64,000 nucleotides of DNA, taken from the NCBI RefSeq assembly GCF_009017415.1, contig NC_092406.1, forward strand, positions 4,960,001 through 5,024,000, written 5' to 3'. Each line of letters opens with the position of its first letter. The stretch's first letter is position 1. The stretch is from Aspergillus flavus. Taxonomy: Eukaryota > Ascomycota > Eurotiomycetes > Eurotiales > Aspergillaceae. Below the pieces are notes generated by a model. The model was not told the DNA's origin. It saw only the letters and a program-made list of their open reading frames with translations, and did no database searches. This document shows positions 35,055 through 44,566 of the stretch, piece after piece. Made by a program: the position numbers and the translations under genes.

Positions 35055-36762
35055 ATGGCCGCACTACCTAGTGTCGCCGCAATCGTAAACGGAGCCAACC
35101 TCGATCCCAAAAACATACCCCAAGTTGAGACCCTCTTTGAACAATTCACCAATCTATCCCCAACGGAAAGGGACAACGAACGTGGCTCGTTCATGGAGAA
35201 AGTCTGACCCCTCTTCTTCGGCGAAAATGCCGTGGTAGATGGTTCAAGTGCATACGAAGCTCAGCGGCACGTCCCATGGAGACAATCCTGAAACTGAACC
35301 TATGTGAATATCCCCTGACCTTATATTTGCCATCGTCGGTCAACCGCCTGCTGGCTCCGACCACGGGTAGTGGTCCTTCCCGGGTCAACTCAACAAGTCG
35401 GAACGACAGTATCACTTTGTCGATTCTTCGGCATCAAGTTCTCCATCCGTGGAGGCGGGGATTCGCCTAGTATAGGATGGAGTAGTAATGATGGGGGCGT
35501 GGTGATTTCCCTGGCTGCATTTGACCAGGTGAACCTTTCAGAGGATAAATTGACTGCGGATATCGGAGTCGGTCTGAGATGGTTGGATGTTTATAAAGCC
35601 CTTGATCAGTATGATCTGGCGGTGTCTAACTATGAGGTATGGGCTCCATCACGGACTTGGTCGCTTGTTTCTGATCTGAGATAGGTTGTTCTCGCAAATG
35701 CCGAGATAGTAAATGCCAATGTAAAGGAAAACAGCGACTTGTTCTGGGCCTTGAAGGGTGCGGGTGGTAATTTCGGTATGAATAGACATCTACTATCCTC
35801 ACCTGTATCAATGTTGATTTAGATTCTGGCAAAGGCATTGTAACCAAGATCGAGATGAAAACTGTGCCCGCCAAGGTCTGGTCAGAGGCCAAGCTCTACG
35901 CGCCATCCGTCACGTCGGAACTATCACAAGCCCTAATGAAGCACCATGAGGCAATAGAAAGCGATGAGAAATCCTCTCTGCTCCTGACCTGTAATAACCA
36001 AGGCTCGGCGCTTGTCTCGTTCTACTGCGACGCAGTCGATAAGCTTCCGGCTGTCTTCGAGCCATTTGAGCATATCCCAGCAACTTCCCAGAGTCTACCC
36101 CGGGGTGTATACTCTACGTACGAGCTTTTGGGGGTGATAGAAGATCTTGCTGTTCCGGGACATGTGTGGTTTGTATTTGTCTGGCTAGTCTTTCCTGAGG
36201 AAAATGCTAATTACCAAAGTCACAATTTCCGGACCATGAGCAGCCAGCCATCGCTGGAGGTATTTGAAACTGCCGAGCGAGTCCGCGTAGAGCAAAGTGA
36301 TTTGCTAAGCGATGTTGAAGGACTTAGGATCAAGAACGTAATCCAACCAATGTCCTCAATAAGCATTAAACAAAGCCGGAAAGTCGGCGGAAACCCACTA
36401 GGACTGGAGGAGGTTGGCCAGCAGTGTATGTCACCTCCCTCAGTCTTTGATGATAGACTTGCTAACCAAGCCCAGGGTTTCTGGTGATGGCCGATTGGAA
36501 TAATCCTGCCGATGGAGACCGTGTACGCCAGGCTATGCGTCACATAGTAGACGTTGCTGAAGCGACTGCAAAAGCGAACGGGACGTATCTTCCCTATCAG
36601 TATTGTAACTATGCTTCGCTGGATCAGGATTCGCTGGTAAGTTATGGGGCTGATAATTTGGAGAAGCTGAGGGCCATTGCTTCTAAGTATGATCCTGATG
36701 GTGTGTTTCAGACGTTGCAGAGTGCTGGATGGTTGCTTTCTAGGGTGGGATCTACTGAATGA
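35055..36762 (+). pseudogene. Decayed BBE-type FAD-linked oxidoreductase
   Basis: Pieces of a FAD_binding_4/BBE oxidase follow in order: MAALPSVAAIVNGANLDP.., [90 protein letters not shown] and, after a credible intron, QQWFLVMADWNNPADGDRVRQA to the C-terminus. There is an in-frame TGA at codon 51 (35205-35207) and frame changes and stops near 35285-35400. The segment between LAVS and NYE lacks the glycine-rich flavin-binding stretch that should separate them. The 3' half is still open with intact introns, suggesting fairly recent decay. It belongs to a different BBE subfamily from the intact oxidase at 29 kb, so it is not a local duplicate. Confidence 0.8.
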
Positions 36763-37148
36763 TCTTACCATGGGTGTTGGATCATACGCGATCTATTGAG
36801 CAGTTTCTTTACGGCATATCAATCTGGGGTGTGGCTTTGACATGCACGTAATAGATATAAGCATCTACTCACTGATTCCGTTATACAAGCCTTGGTTCAG
36901 GTGAAATACATGATTGTTTAACACGTTTATATAGAACAACTAGTAGATACGACGATATAACTATAATAAAAAAGTAGACAATGATCCCTGCTCATGCTCA
37001 CACTCAACCTGCCCAGCCATTCATATCGGAGAATATCTTTTCTAGCACAAAAAGCTTGTTAATAATCTAGCAAAACAAAAGAAGGAAGTGAAACACCCAC
37101 CTAAAACAAACAAGAACAAGGCCGTGACGTGGAAAACGAGCCAAAAGA
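36763..37148. other. Intergenic between convergent genes
   Basis: This is the 3' flank of the oxidase relic and of the small secreted protein gene. Nothing was recognised. Confidence 0.35.
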
Positions 37149-37436
37149 TCAATGCTTCGGTTTACACCAAAGGGTCTTCCCGAAGAACCGCTGGCAGGTA
37201 TGACCGAAGTCATGTTTACATGGTGATTGACTGATTTCGAATGGCAAACTCTCCCATGATGAAGTACCATAAATAAACTTCATCCCTTTTTTCTCAAAGA
37301 GCTCATTACCGTCTTTTGCGCCTCTACAGAAAGGTGCGCTTCCGTTCCATTCGCATTCTGGGTATTCGTCGCTTAGAAAGCATTTGCCGAATGTGCCTGT
37401 GGCGAAGAGGAACAGGGTCCAGAGTTGGAGATTCAT
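37149..37436 (-). CDS. Small six-cysteine secreted protein
   Basis: A single exon of 95 residues. Residues 1-17 form a signal peptide (MNLQLWTLFLFATGTFG), leaving a mature peptide of about 78 residues with six cysteines at 19, 28, 37, 73, 81 and 91, enough for three disulfides. The pattern C-x-WNGSAPFC-x-G and GHTCQRFFGKTLWC resembles small fungal and metazoan secreted proteins with a CxWxGTAPFCxG core. The mature region has many Lys residues. No function is known; such proteins include effectors, antimicrobial peptides and cell-surface ligands, and nothing here decides between them. The open frame extends further upstream but without another ATG, so the start is fixed. Confidence 0.65.
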   Translation of the reverse strand: MNLQLWTLFLFATGTFGKCFLSDEYPECEWNGSAPFCRGAKDGNELFEKKGMKFIYGTSSWESLPFEISQSPCKHDFGHTCQRFFGKTLWCKPKH

Positions 37437-38654
37437 GTTTCTTTTGGGAAGAAGGTTAGAGGGAAACAAAGATAAAGATGGTGTATCAGTGTATCAGGTA
37501 GATATGAAGGCTCGAAACTGGATCTTTCGCTACAGCATGGGTTGTTGTTCGTTTTTATATGTTCAAGATTGCTTTGTGAGACCAATGAAAGTGACTTAAG
37601 GATATCGCTTTCGCTGCGTCTGGTCTTCAAAGGAGAGACTCAAAGAAAGAGAAAAGGAGACGACTCGAGCCATATGGCCAAACACGTCCGTAGAATACCA
37701 TATCCAAAAAACAGCGCCCTTTGTAAAAGATCGGGTTTGGCTAAAAGCGGTATTCTCGTTGTTTAATAAACAAAAGCGAGAGATCCGCATTAAGCGCAGT
37801 AATGAATACATGTCATCCTACAGTGTCACTATGGCATCTCAAGCTGAAAGATGGTAGGGCTGCTCTTTCTTTCGTACAAGGACATCAAAGCAAGTCAGAT
37901 ATCAAAGGTCCCAATACTAACCCATCCGGATTCCGTTCACGATATCTCCGTCATATGACACTTCACTGTGATACTAATTACCCTATGACTGGGTTTAGAA
38001 AACTTTTGCATAGAACAGAGCCTGGAGAACATCTAGTGCATACGTGCTGGGAGAGTATTCTGTAGACTTTACGGAGCCAAGGAATCCAACAACGTTTTCC
38101 TTGCGTTGCCATGTCCACCAAAGGAAGTCAATAGCGAAGATATTAACTGGGATGATTCTTGGAAGCTAGCGTCATTGGAATGACTACATAACATTGTCGT
38201 CAATAAATAGATGGAAGAGATATATAACGAAGGATGACTTAGAATACCTGGTTGAGAAACAAAGAGGAATGAAGCCTCGCTACAGAACCCAACCTCGGTT
38301 AAGCCGGAGAGGGAGAATAGGATGAATATCATACAGAGCATCATATCACCATGGCAGGTCCTTACTATGGTATTGGTTCATTCTTGTATGGATTTCCATC
38401 CCAGCACGCCGATGTTGAGAACTCAGTGGAGTGTGGCAGCAGTTGCAATATCTGGGTAACTATTAGCACCCCGCTTTCTAAGCACTTGTTGCAGGCCGGG
38501 ACAAGTCTAGACCAATACTATCTGATGAACTGTTCGCCTTCAATATGCTGTTGTTCACTGTGGGATAGACCTACCCAAGATATCTTGTTTTTATGCGCCG
38601 GGGAGTTTCCGAAGTGGTAAGTGGTACGTAGTAACTAGGAACTGCATACTGATT

Positions 38655-38678
38655 CACTTCGGAGGTGATGCCGAAGTG
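38655..38678. promoter_or_regulatory. Candidate Zn2Cys6 operator, copy 1
   Basis: Perfect palindrome with arms CACTTCGG and CCGAAGTG around an 8-bp spacer, about 260 bp upstream of the dehydrogenase ATG. The inner CGG-N8-CCG layout suits a dimeric Zn2Cys6 regulator such as the one encoded at 44.6-46.8 kb. Confidence 0.6.
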
Positions 38679-38790
38679 CCTTTCCTAAGTGACGATAATC
38701 GCAGGCCCTGACAATCATTACTTCGTTCACGGATCGACACATGATCTTCTGCAGGAGGATGGCATGAATATTGGCCAGCAACCCACCAAT

Positions 38791-38808
38791 TCGGCGGTAT
38801 GTCCGAAG
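38791..38808. promoter_or_regulatory. Candidate Zn2Cys6 operator, copy 2
   Basis: TCGG, an 8-bp spacer, then CCGAAG, about 130 bp upstream of the dehydrogenase ATG. It has the same spacing and the same AAG extension as the copy at 38655-38678. Confidence 0.55.
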
Positions 38809-38937
38809 AGCTATCCCACCGGATACGATTCCCCAATATGGGAGCCTTTTGGCCTCCGAAGCAAGATATAAGTAGCTCCTCTTTGACCATTCAAGAAGTA
38901 ACAAACCAGTTCATTTACTGTCATACCCAAGATCAAG

Positions 38938-40152
38938 ATGGACATCCTCGACCGCAAACCCTACAACCATGCCATTCACACCAGCCCCGCGAACGACCTC
39001 CGTCTAGTAAAATCAGACATCCCCGAAATCCAACCCCATGAGTGCCTCGTCCACGTCCGTGCCACTGGAATCTGTGGCTCCGATGTACACTTTTGGAAAC
39101 ATGGCCACATCGGAGATATGGTAGTAACAGGGGACAACGGCCTGGGCCATGAAAGTGCCGGGGTAGTTCTGAAAGTTGGCGAGGATGTAACTCGGTTCAA
39201 GCCCGGTAAATCATCTAAACAAACCACCATTTACCGCCACTTATAAGAAGCATACATACTAACGAAAGCAAAACAGGCGACAGAGTCGCTATGGAATGCG
39301 GTGTCCCCTGCTCCAAACCCACCTGTTACTTCTGCCGAACAGGTCAATACAACGCCTGCCCGGATGTAGTCTTCTTCTCCACGCCTCCTCACCACGGCAC
39401 TCTCCGACGATACCACGTCCACCCCGAGGCATGGCTACACCATATTCCCGACAATATCTCCTTTGAAGAAGGTGCTCTCCTAGAGCCCTTGACCGTCGCT
39501 CTAGCAGGAATCGACAGATCCGGACTCCGCCTCGCCGATCCCCTGGTGATCTGCGGGGCAGGACCTATCGGTCTCGTCACTCTACTCGCCGCCAACGCAG
39601 CGGGCGCAGAGCCCATCGTGATCACAGACTTGGACGAGGGTCGTCTTGCAAAGGCAAAGGAAATAGTCCCGCGCGTTCGACCGGTGAAGGTCACAAGAGA
39701 AGACACTCCCAAGGCCTTGGCGGGCAGGATTGTCGAGACTCTAGGCCAGGAGGCAAAATTGGTCATTGAATGCACGGGCGTGGAGTCTAGTATCCATGCT
39801 GGAATATATGTACGGTTTCCCTTCTTCCTATCTATCCCCATCACGCAAAAAGTAGCCTAATGTATCTGACAAACAGTCCACCCGTTTCGGCGGCTCCGTC
39901 TTCGTGATCGGTGTCGGCAAGGATTTCCAAACCATCCCCTTCATGCATCTCTCCGCCAAAGAGATTGATCTCCGCTGGCAGTATAGATATCACGATATCT
40001 ACCCCAAGGCGATTGGTCTCGTCGCTGCTGGAATCATTGATTTGAAACCGTTGGTTTCGCATCGATTCGCGTTGGAGGATGGGATCAAGGCCTTCGAGAC
40101 GGCGAGTAACCCTGCTTCTAAGGCTATCAAAGTGCAGATTTTGGATGATTAG
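38938..40152 (+). CDS. Zinc polyol dehydrogenase, L-arabinitol dehydrogenase-like
   Basis: Three exons are read, 38938-39205, 39277-39809 and 39877-40152, with introns of 71 and 67 nt, giving 358 residues. It is a medium-chain dehydrogenase with catalytic zinc ligands C46 ([10 protein letters not shown]), H71/E72 (GHESAG) and E159. The structural-zinc cysteine cluster CxxxxCxxCxxxxxxxC is at 101-117, and the NAD loop is GAGPIGL at 183-189. [11 protein letters not shown] and [11 protein letters not shown] are typical of the sorbitol/xylitol/L-arabinitol group. The family oxidises polyols to ketoses with NAD. The precise substrate (L-arabinitol, galactitol, sorbitol or xylitol) cannot be fixed by eye. 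It starts a run with an SDR, a sugar transporter and a Zn2Cys6 regulator, and its promoter carries two copies of the palindrome also found in the SDR/transporter promoter. Confidence 0.9.
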
Positions 40153-41244
40153 ACTTGATTCGGCGGATTGTGGCATGTGTAATAGAGTGAAAATTGAATT
40201 AGGAATTAGTTGCAGGTGTAAATAATGAAGATGTGTTCATTTTTGTTTTCCACAGAGTTAAATTAGAAGCTCCATACGTCTCCACCGGCCCCATGGCGTT
40301 CATGGTCGCGTCGAAGTGTGGTCCTCAAGGACTATCCGCTAATTAAGAATCCCTATAGGGCGTGATGAATGTCGCTTATTTCCGGCTGCTCTTGTTCTGC
40401 TAATGGGTTCCAGTTGTGGACATTTCCGGGCATGTACAGTGAGGATTTCAATGGTTAGTCGTTACTAGTTTATAGTGGGCCGGTAGCCAACTGACTGATA
40501 AAATCTGTCTTAACTGATCCCTCCATGTTCTAAACAGTGTGCGTCCCTTTCGCCTTCTGACCGAAGAAATGGCTCTTCCCAAACCAGCATCTAATATGAC
40601 CGAAACCTCGGCCCAACCTTCCCCAATGTCGTCTAAGGAGGAAATCGCAGCAGGACTCTCCACATACATGGGCTTTCCCGAACGCCTGATGCAAGACGTA
40701 GGGTTTTATAAGCATCCCATCCTGTAGACCAATTCATCTTCAGTCACTGGATCCCTCTAATTGACTATCTGATAGATTCCTCGTCTCTCTTTTCGTATTC
40801 CACTTTCTGTACTATCGGGCCTGTGGACTGGTGTGTGCGGCGGATACGTGCTATCTACATATCTTATTTCTAGTGTTTCTCTGTTTTTCTTAGTTCTATG
40901 CTTTGGTCTACCGTGGAGAACGGCGGGATAAGATTCTTCGGGATTATGGGTTGGGATTGTTAGGCAGCGAGACGAGGTAGTGTTTGGCTATAGTAGTCTC
41001 GGTGCATTCTTGGCAAACATTATCAGATTCACAAGGGATCTTCGATGAGTATCTACGAGGATAACTTTTCATGATTTACCAGGAGAACGTCCTTTCAAGA
41101 CGCTCCTCCTTGCTTCATCGCAGAAGATACACACACTAGATAAAGGATGCTTTCGTATACTGTATCGGAATCTTTGAAAATGAAGATGGAACCAAGTGAT
41201 GGACAGATATATTGTAGAAGCTATTGCAAGTTATTGTGACAATA
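40153..41244. other. Intergenic between convergent dehydrogenase and SDR
   Basis: A 52-codon frame with an ATG at 40569-40727 is the only candidate gene. It has no recognisable domain and no good splice partner, so it is not called. Nothing else was seen. Confidence 0.35.
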
Positions 41245-42081
41245 TCAAGTATACAGCATACCGCCATTGGCACAGATCACATCCCCAGTAACCCACCGCG
41301 ATCTTTCCTCCGCCAAGAACGTAATAATATCCGCAATATCCTGCGTAGTGCCGCATCGCTGACCGGCAGGTACCTTCTTGTTCTGCTCTTCCATCCTGGC
41401 GAGATGGACTGGTCCGGCAGCCTGGTACATGTCTGTATCGACAGGGCCCGGGTTCACGGCATTGACTGTGACACCATACTTGTGACCCAACTCAGTAGCC
41501 CAAACGCGGGTGAGGCCCTCAACGGCAGCTTTGGTGGCAGCGTAAACAGACTGTGTTGGGTAGCCACCTCTGGCGGAGATTGAGGAGAGATTGATGATGC
41601 GGCCGCCGCGGGGGATATAAGGCAGAACGGCCTGGGTCATGAAGACCACGGCGCGGACGTTGATATCCATGAGCTTGGTATAGCTTTCAAGAGTTACTTC
41701 TTCTAGGGGTCTGTTGTCGCCAGCTCCGGCGTTGTTGACGAGTATATCGATCTGGGTGGTTTGGAAGGCAGACAAAACTGCGGAAACAAGGGTCGCTGGG
41801 GCCTGGATATCGGCCAGATCGGCCTGTATGCCGAAGGCCTCATGGCCATCATTCTGTAAAGACTCGACAAGTGATTCTGCAGCTGCGCGTGATGATGGGG
41901 ACACATAGTTGAACGCGACCTGTTTGTTCTTCGTAAGCACCCCAGTCATGAACAAAGTGGGAATGTCGTAAAATAGTAGTTGACATACCTTGGCCCCTTG
42001 TTCGCTTAAGGCACGAACTATTCCGGCACCGATTCCTCTCGCGCCACCTGTGACTAGGGCAATCTTTCCTTTGAGAGACAT
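41245..42081 (-). CDS. Short-chain dehydrogenase/reductase
   Basis: Two exons (42081-41989 and 41919-41245) encode 255 residues. The 69-nt intron is a multiple of three with no stop, so unspliced RNA would encode a 23-residue insert. Classical SDR motifs are TGGARGIGAG near residue 11, NNAGAG, the catalytic serine in NLSSIS, YAATK (YxxxK) and NPGPVDTDM, with a WVTGDVICANGG C-terminus. The layout resembles 3-oxoacyl-ACP reductase-like sugar and polyol reductases that use NADP(H). It is divergent from the sugar transporter and shares a promoter carrying the candidate operator. Inferred role: reduction or oxidation of the ketose made or used by the neighbouring polyol dehydrogenase. No substrate is proven. 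Confidence 0.88.
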   Translation of the reverse strand: MSLKGKIALVTGGARGIGAGIVRALSEQGAKVCQLLFYDIPTLFMTGVLTKNKQVAFNYVSPSSRAAAESLVESLQNDGHEAFGIQADLADIQAPATLVSAVLSAFQTTQIDILVNNAGAGDNRPLEEVTLESYTKLMDINVRAVVFMTQAVLPYIPRGGRIINLSSISARGGYPTQSVYAATKAAVEGLTRVWATELGHKYGVTVNAVNPGPVDTDMYQAAGPVHLARMEEQNKKVPAGQRCGTTQDIADIITFLAEERSRWVTGDVICANGGMLYT

Positions 42082-42529
42082 GGTTTGGGGCTTGTGATGT
42101 TCTTTGTTGAACTTATAAATTATGGCTTGCTTGGGTAGGTTGTACTTGAGGTTCCAACAAGTAGAGAATTTAAGACTTATATCCCTGCTTCTGGTCGATT
42201 ATTCAAGCGGGGTGCAGCGGCCAAAACAAGTGGTCTTTTCACACACACGATGCGCCTTAGCCAAGAGGCGTGAAAGATCCACATAGGATAAGGTTCTCGC
42301 TGCTATCTCCGAGCAGCTGATGTACAATTGTCGGCGGGGTATCCCTCAGTGGAGACGGGCTCGGAGATATCACCGAAGCCGAACAACGTGGGGAAGTATG
42401 TCTTCAACATATCATAGTTCCTACCCCGGACGGCTTCACCCATATTTCGGAGTTTATATATCACGCGATGTTCCAGCTCAGATCATGTAACAATCGCTGT
42501 TGCGCAAAGTGACTGGGTCGAAAGGCAAA
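42082..42529. promoter_or_regulatory. Divergent SDR/sugar-transporter promoter
   Basis: 448 bp separate the two start codons, close enough for joint control. The region holds the CGG-N8-CCGAAG element listed separately, plus a CGGCGGGG sequence near 42332 that also fits a CreA-like GC-rich site. CreA control is plausible for a sugar locus but is inferred. Confidence 0.55.
42361..42378. promoter_or_regulatory. Candidate Zn2Cys6 operator, copy 3
   Basis: TCGG, an 8-bp spacer (AGATATCA), then CCGAAG, about 155 bp upstream of the transporter ATG and about 280 bp upstream of the SDR ATG. It has the same half sites and spacing as the two elements before the polyol dehydrogenase. Confidence 0.55.
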
Positions 42530-44239
42530 ATGTGGTCACTCCGGCAAACGAAATTGATACGCCCACCCGCAGGAACTGATCCCTCTGCACCTCGGCAAAG
42601 GGATCCATGGTATGTATACAAACTGGCTGCATTTGTGTCCCTAGGTGCTCTGCTGTTTGGCTACGACCAAGGAGTCATGGGTGTCATTGTCGCCGATCAA
42701 CGGTTCAAGGATTTGATGCGTCCTAAGAATTCATGTATGTTCGATGCCACCAAAATCAGCTTCATATTGTGGGGCATTCAATAGCTGATTGCAACTCAGG
42801 GGTGACTGGTGCTATTGTTTCAATGTACGATGTAGGTTGCTTCATTGGCGCCATGTCCACCGGTAGTCTTTCGGATCGGTATGGCCGTGAGAGAATGTTG
42901 GCTATTGCGAGCGTCGTCTTCGTTATTGGTGCAGTCCTACAAGCTGCCTCGTACACAGTTGTCCAAATAGTAAACAGCCAGCCTTTCACCATATATACCA
43001 TTTTCTGACAAACACATAGATCATTGGCCGTATAGTCTTGGGCTATGGTGTTGGGGGATGTGCGGCAGGGGTACCCCTGTATCAATCTGAGATCGCTCCT
43101 CCAACCCTCCGAGGGAGATTGATTGGAATAGAGCAAATGGTTCTGTGCACTGGTGAGCTGTGTGCGTTCTGGATGAACTATGGGTTCAATTACCTCTCGA
43201 CTAAACACTGGTGGCGCATTCCCTTGGCAATTCAAATTCTTCCGGCCATTGTTCTGGGGATAGGTTGCTGGTTCTGGGTCTTGCCAAGTCCACGGTGGCT
43301 TGTCACTCAGGACCGACACGACTGTGCTCGCGAGGTATTGATTAGATTACACGGTCCAGAGGCTGCAGTGGTAGAACTCGAGCAGATCCAGGAAACAATG
43401 CGCCTAGAGAAGCACACCAAAGCATCTTGGACAGGAATGTTTAAAATCCCTATCCTGCGGCTAACCCTCCTTGGTTGTGGGATTCAAGGCTTCCAGCAAG
43501 TCACGGGCACGAATTCAATCCTTTACTACACGCCGACACTCTTTGAAAAGGGTGGTATTACCGATCCTCGCACCGCAAACCTGGCGACAGGAGGCGTTGG
43601 GATCGCACTGTTCGTCAGTGCATGGATACCCATCTTCTTCTTTGACCGTCTGGGGCGCAAAGTATGGCTCCAGATTGGGACCGTAGGAATGATGCTAGCC
43701 ATGGTCGGAATCGCAGTATTGCAATGGCATGCGGGTGAGAGCCCCGGGTCAAAGGGTAACTATGCGATTGTGGTCTTTCCCTATCTGTTCTATATCTTCT
43801 TCAACATTAGCTGGGGTGTCGCGGCCTGGACCTATCCGTCAGAAATATTCCCGCTGTCCATGCGTGCAAAGGGCAACGCACTTGCAACTTCCGCTAATTG
43901 GACCATGTGCTATATCGTTGCCCAGGCTTCGCCACCAGTTGCAGATGCAATCGGGTGGGGCCTTTACGTTGTTTATGCCGCTATATGTGTCATCGCTTTC
44001 ATTTTCGTCCGCTTTGCGCTAGGTGGGTGGTTTAATCTGATCTGCAACCAGTTATTCGATTGCTGACACGGTATACAGTTGAGACGAGGAATCGGTCGCT
44101 AGAGGATATGAACCGGCTTTTCGGGCTGCAAGGCTATTTCGCAGAAGGTGAAGCTGCCGCTGCAGAGGAAATTTTTGTAGCCAAAAATGCTTCGGCGGAG
44201 CACATTGAAGAGAGCACTAATTTTGCAGGTCCGTCATAG
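42530..44239 (+). CDS. MFS sugar transporter
   Basis: Four exons are read, 42530-42734, 42800-42969, 43020-44022 and 44079-44239, with introns of 65, 50 and 56 nt, giving 512 residues. Sugar-porter motifs appear in order: LLFGYDQGVMG in helix 1, SDRYGRERM, GRIVLGYGVGG, PLYQSEIAPPTLRGRL, LPSPRWL, FQQVTGTNSILYYTP, DRLGRKVWL, WTYPSEIFPLSMRAKGNA and VETRNRSLED. Twelve helices are expected at the plasma membrane. Such proteins are proton symporters or facilitators for hexoses, pentoses or polyols. The position between a polyol dehydrogenase and a regulator suggests it imports the pathway substrate. The start is the only ATG ahead of helix 1. Confidence 0.92.
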
Positions 44240-44566
44240 AATTTGGGAGTACTATGGATGTGTGACTAGAGCCCCTACAACTGCCTCTTGACGGTCAAAA
44301 GACTCCTGTTGGCGCAGTTCACCATGTAGCAACCTGAGCAACGAACGATCTATGTGTTATATACGTTTGATCGTTCAAATCATATAGTATCCACCATGCA
44401 ATGATTTTCAGTTAATATGTGTCGGGGAAGTGCATGCTTAAGTTTCAATGTACCCGCATCGATAAATTGTAGGCTGAGCCCGGGGTCTCTATGTGTTAGT
44501 GGATAGAAATTAGAAGGACACAGAAGATGGCTAAGTCAAGATTTCATGTGTTCAGCGAATGGCGGA
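44240..44566. other. Intergenic between convergent transporter and regulator
   Basis: This is the 3' flank of both genes. Nothing was recognised. Confidence 0.35.

Larger units (their letters stand above)
37437..38937. promoter_or_regulatory. Promoter region of LAD-type dehydrogenase
   Basis: The left part shows nothing recognisable beyond a small AT-rich stretch. The last 350 bp upstream of the dehydrogenase are dense in CCGAAG elements: 38609-38616, 38655-38662 (reverse), 38671-38678, 38803-38810 and 38856-38863. Two are arranged as palindromes and are listed separately. An 89-codon frame at 38351 has no recognisable features. Confidence 0.5.

Noticed and set aside
38351..38620. 89-codon frame upstream of the dehydrogenase
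   Set aside because: Composition and motifs look random, and it lies in promoter DNA close to the candidate operators.
40569..40727. Small 52-residue protein gene
   Set aside because: It has an ATG frame with no signal peptide, domain or homologue that I recognise. A possible intron at its end leads to an unconvincing continuation.
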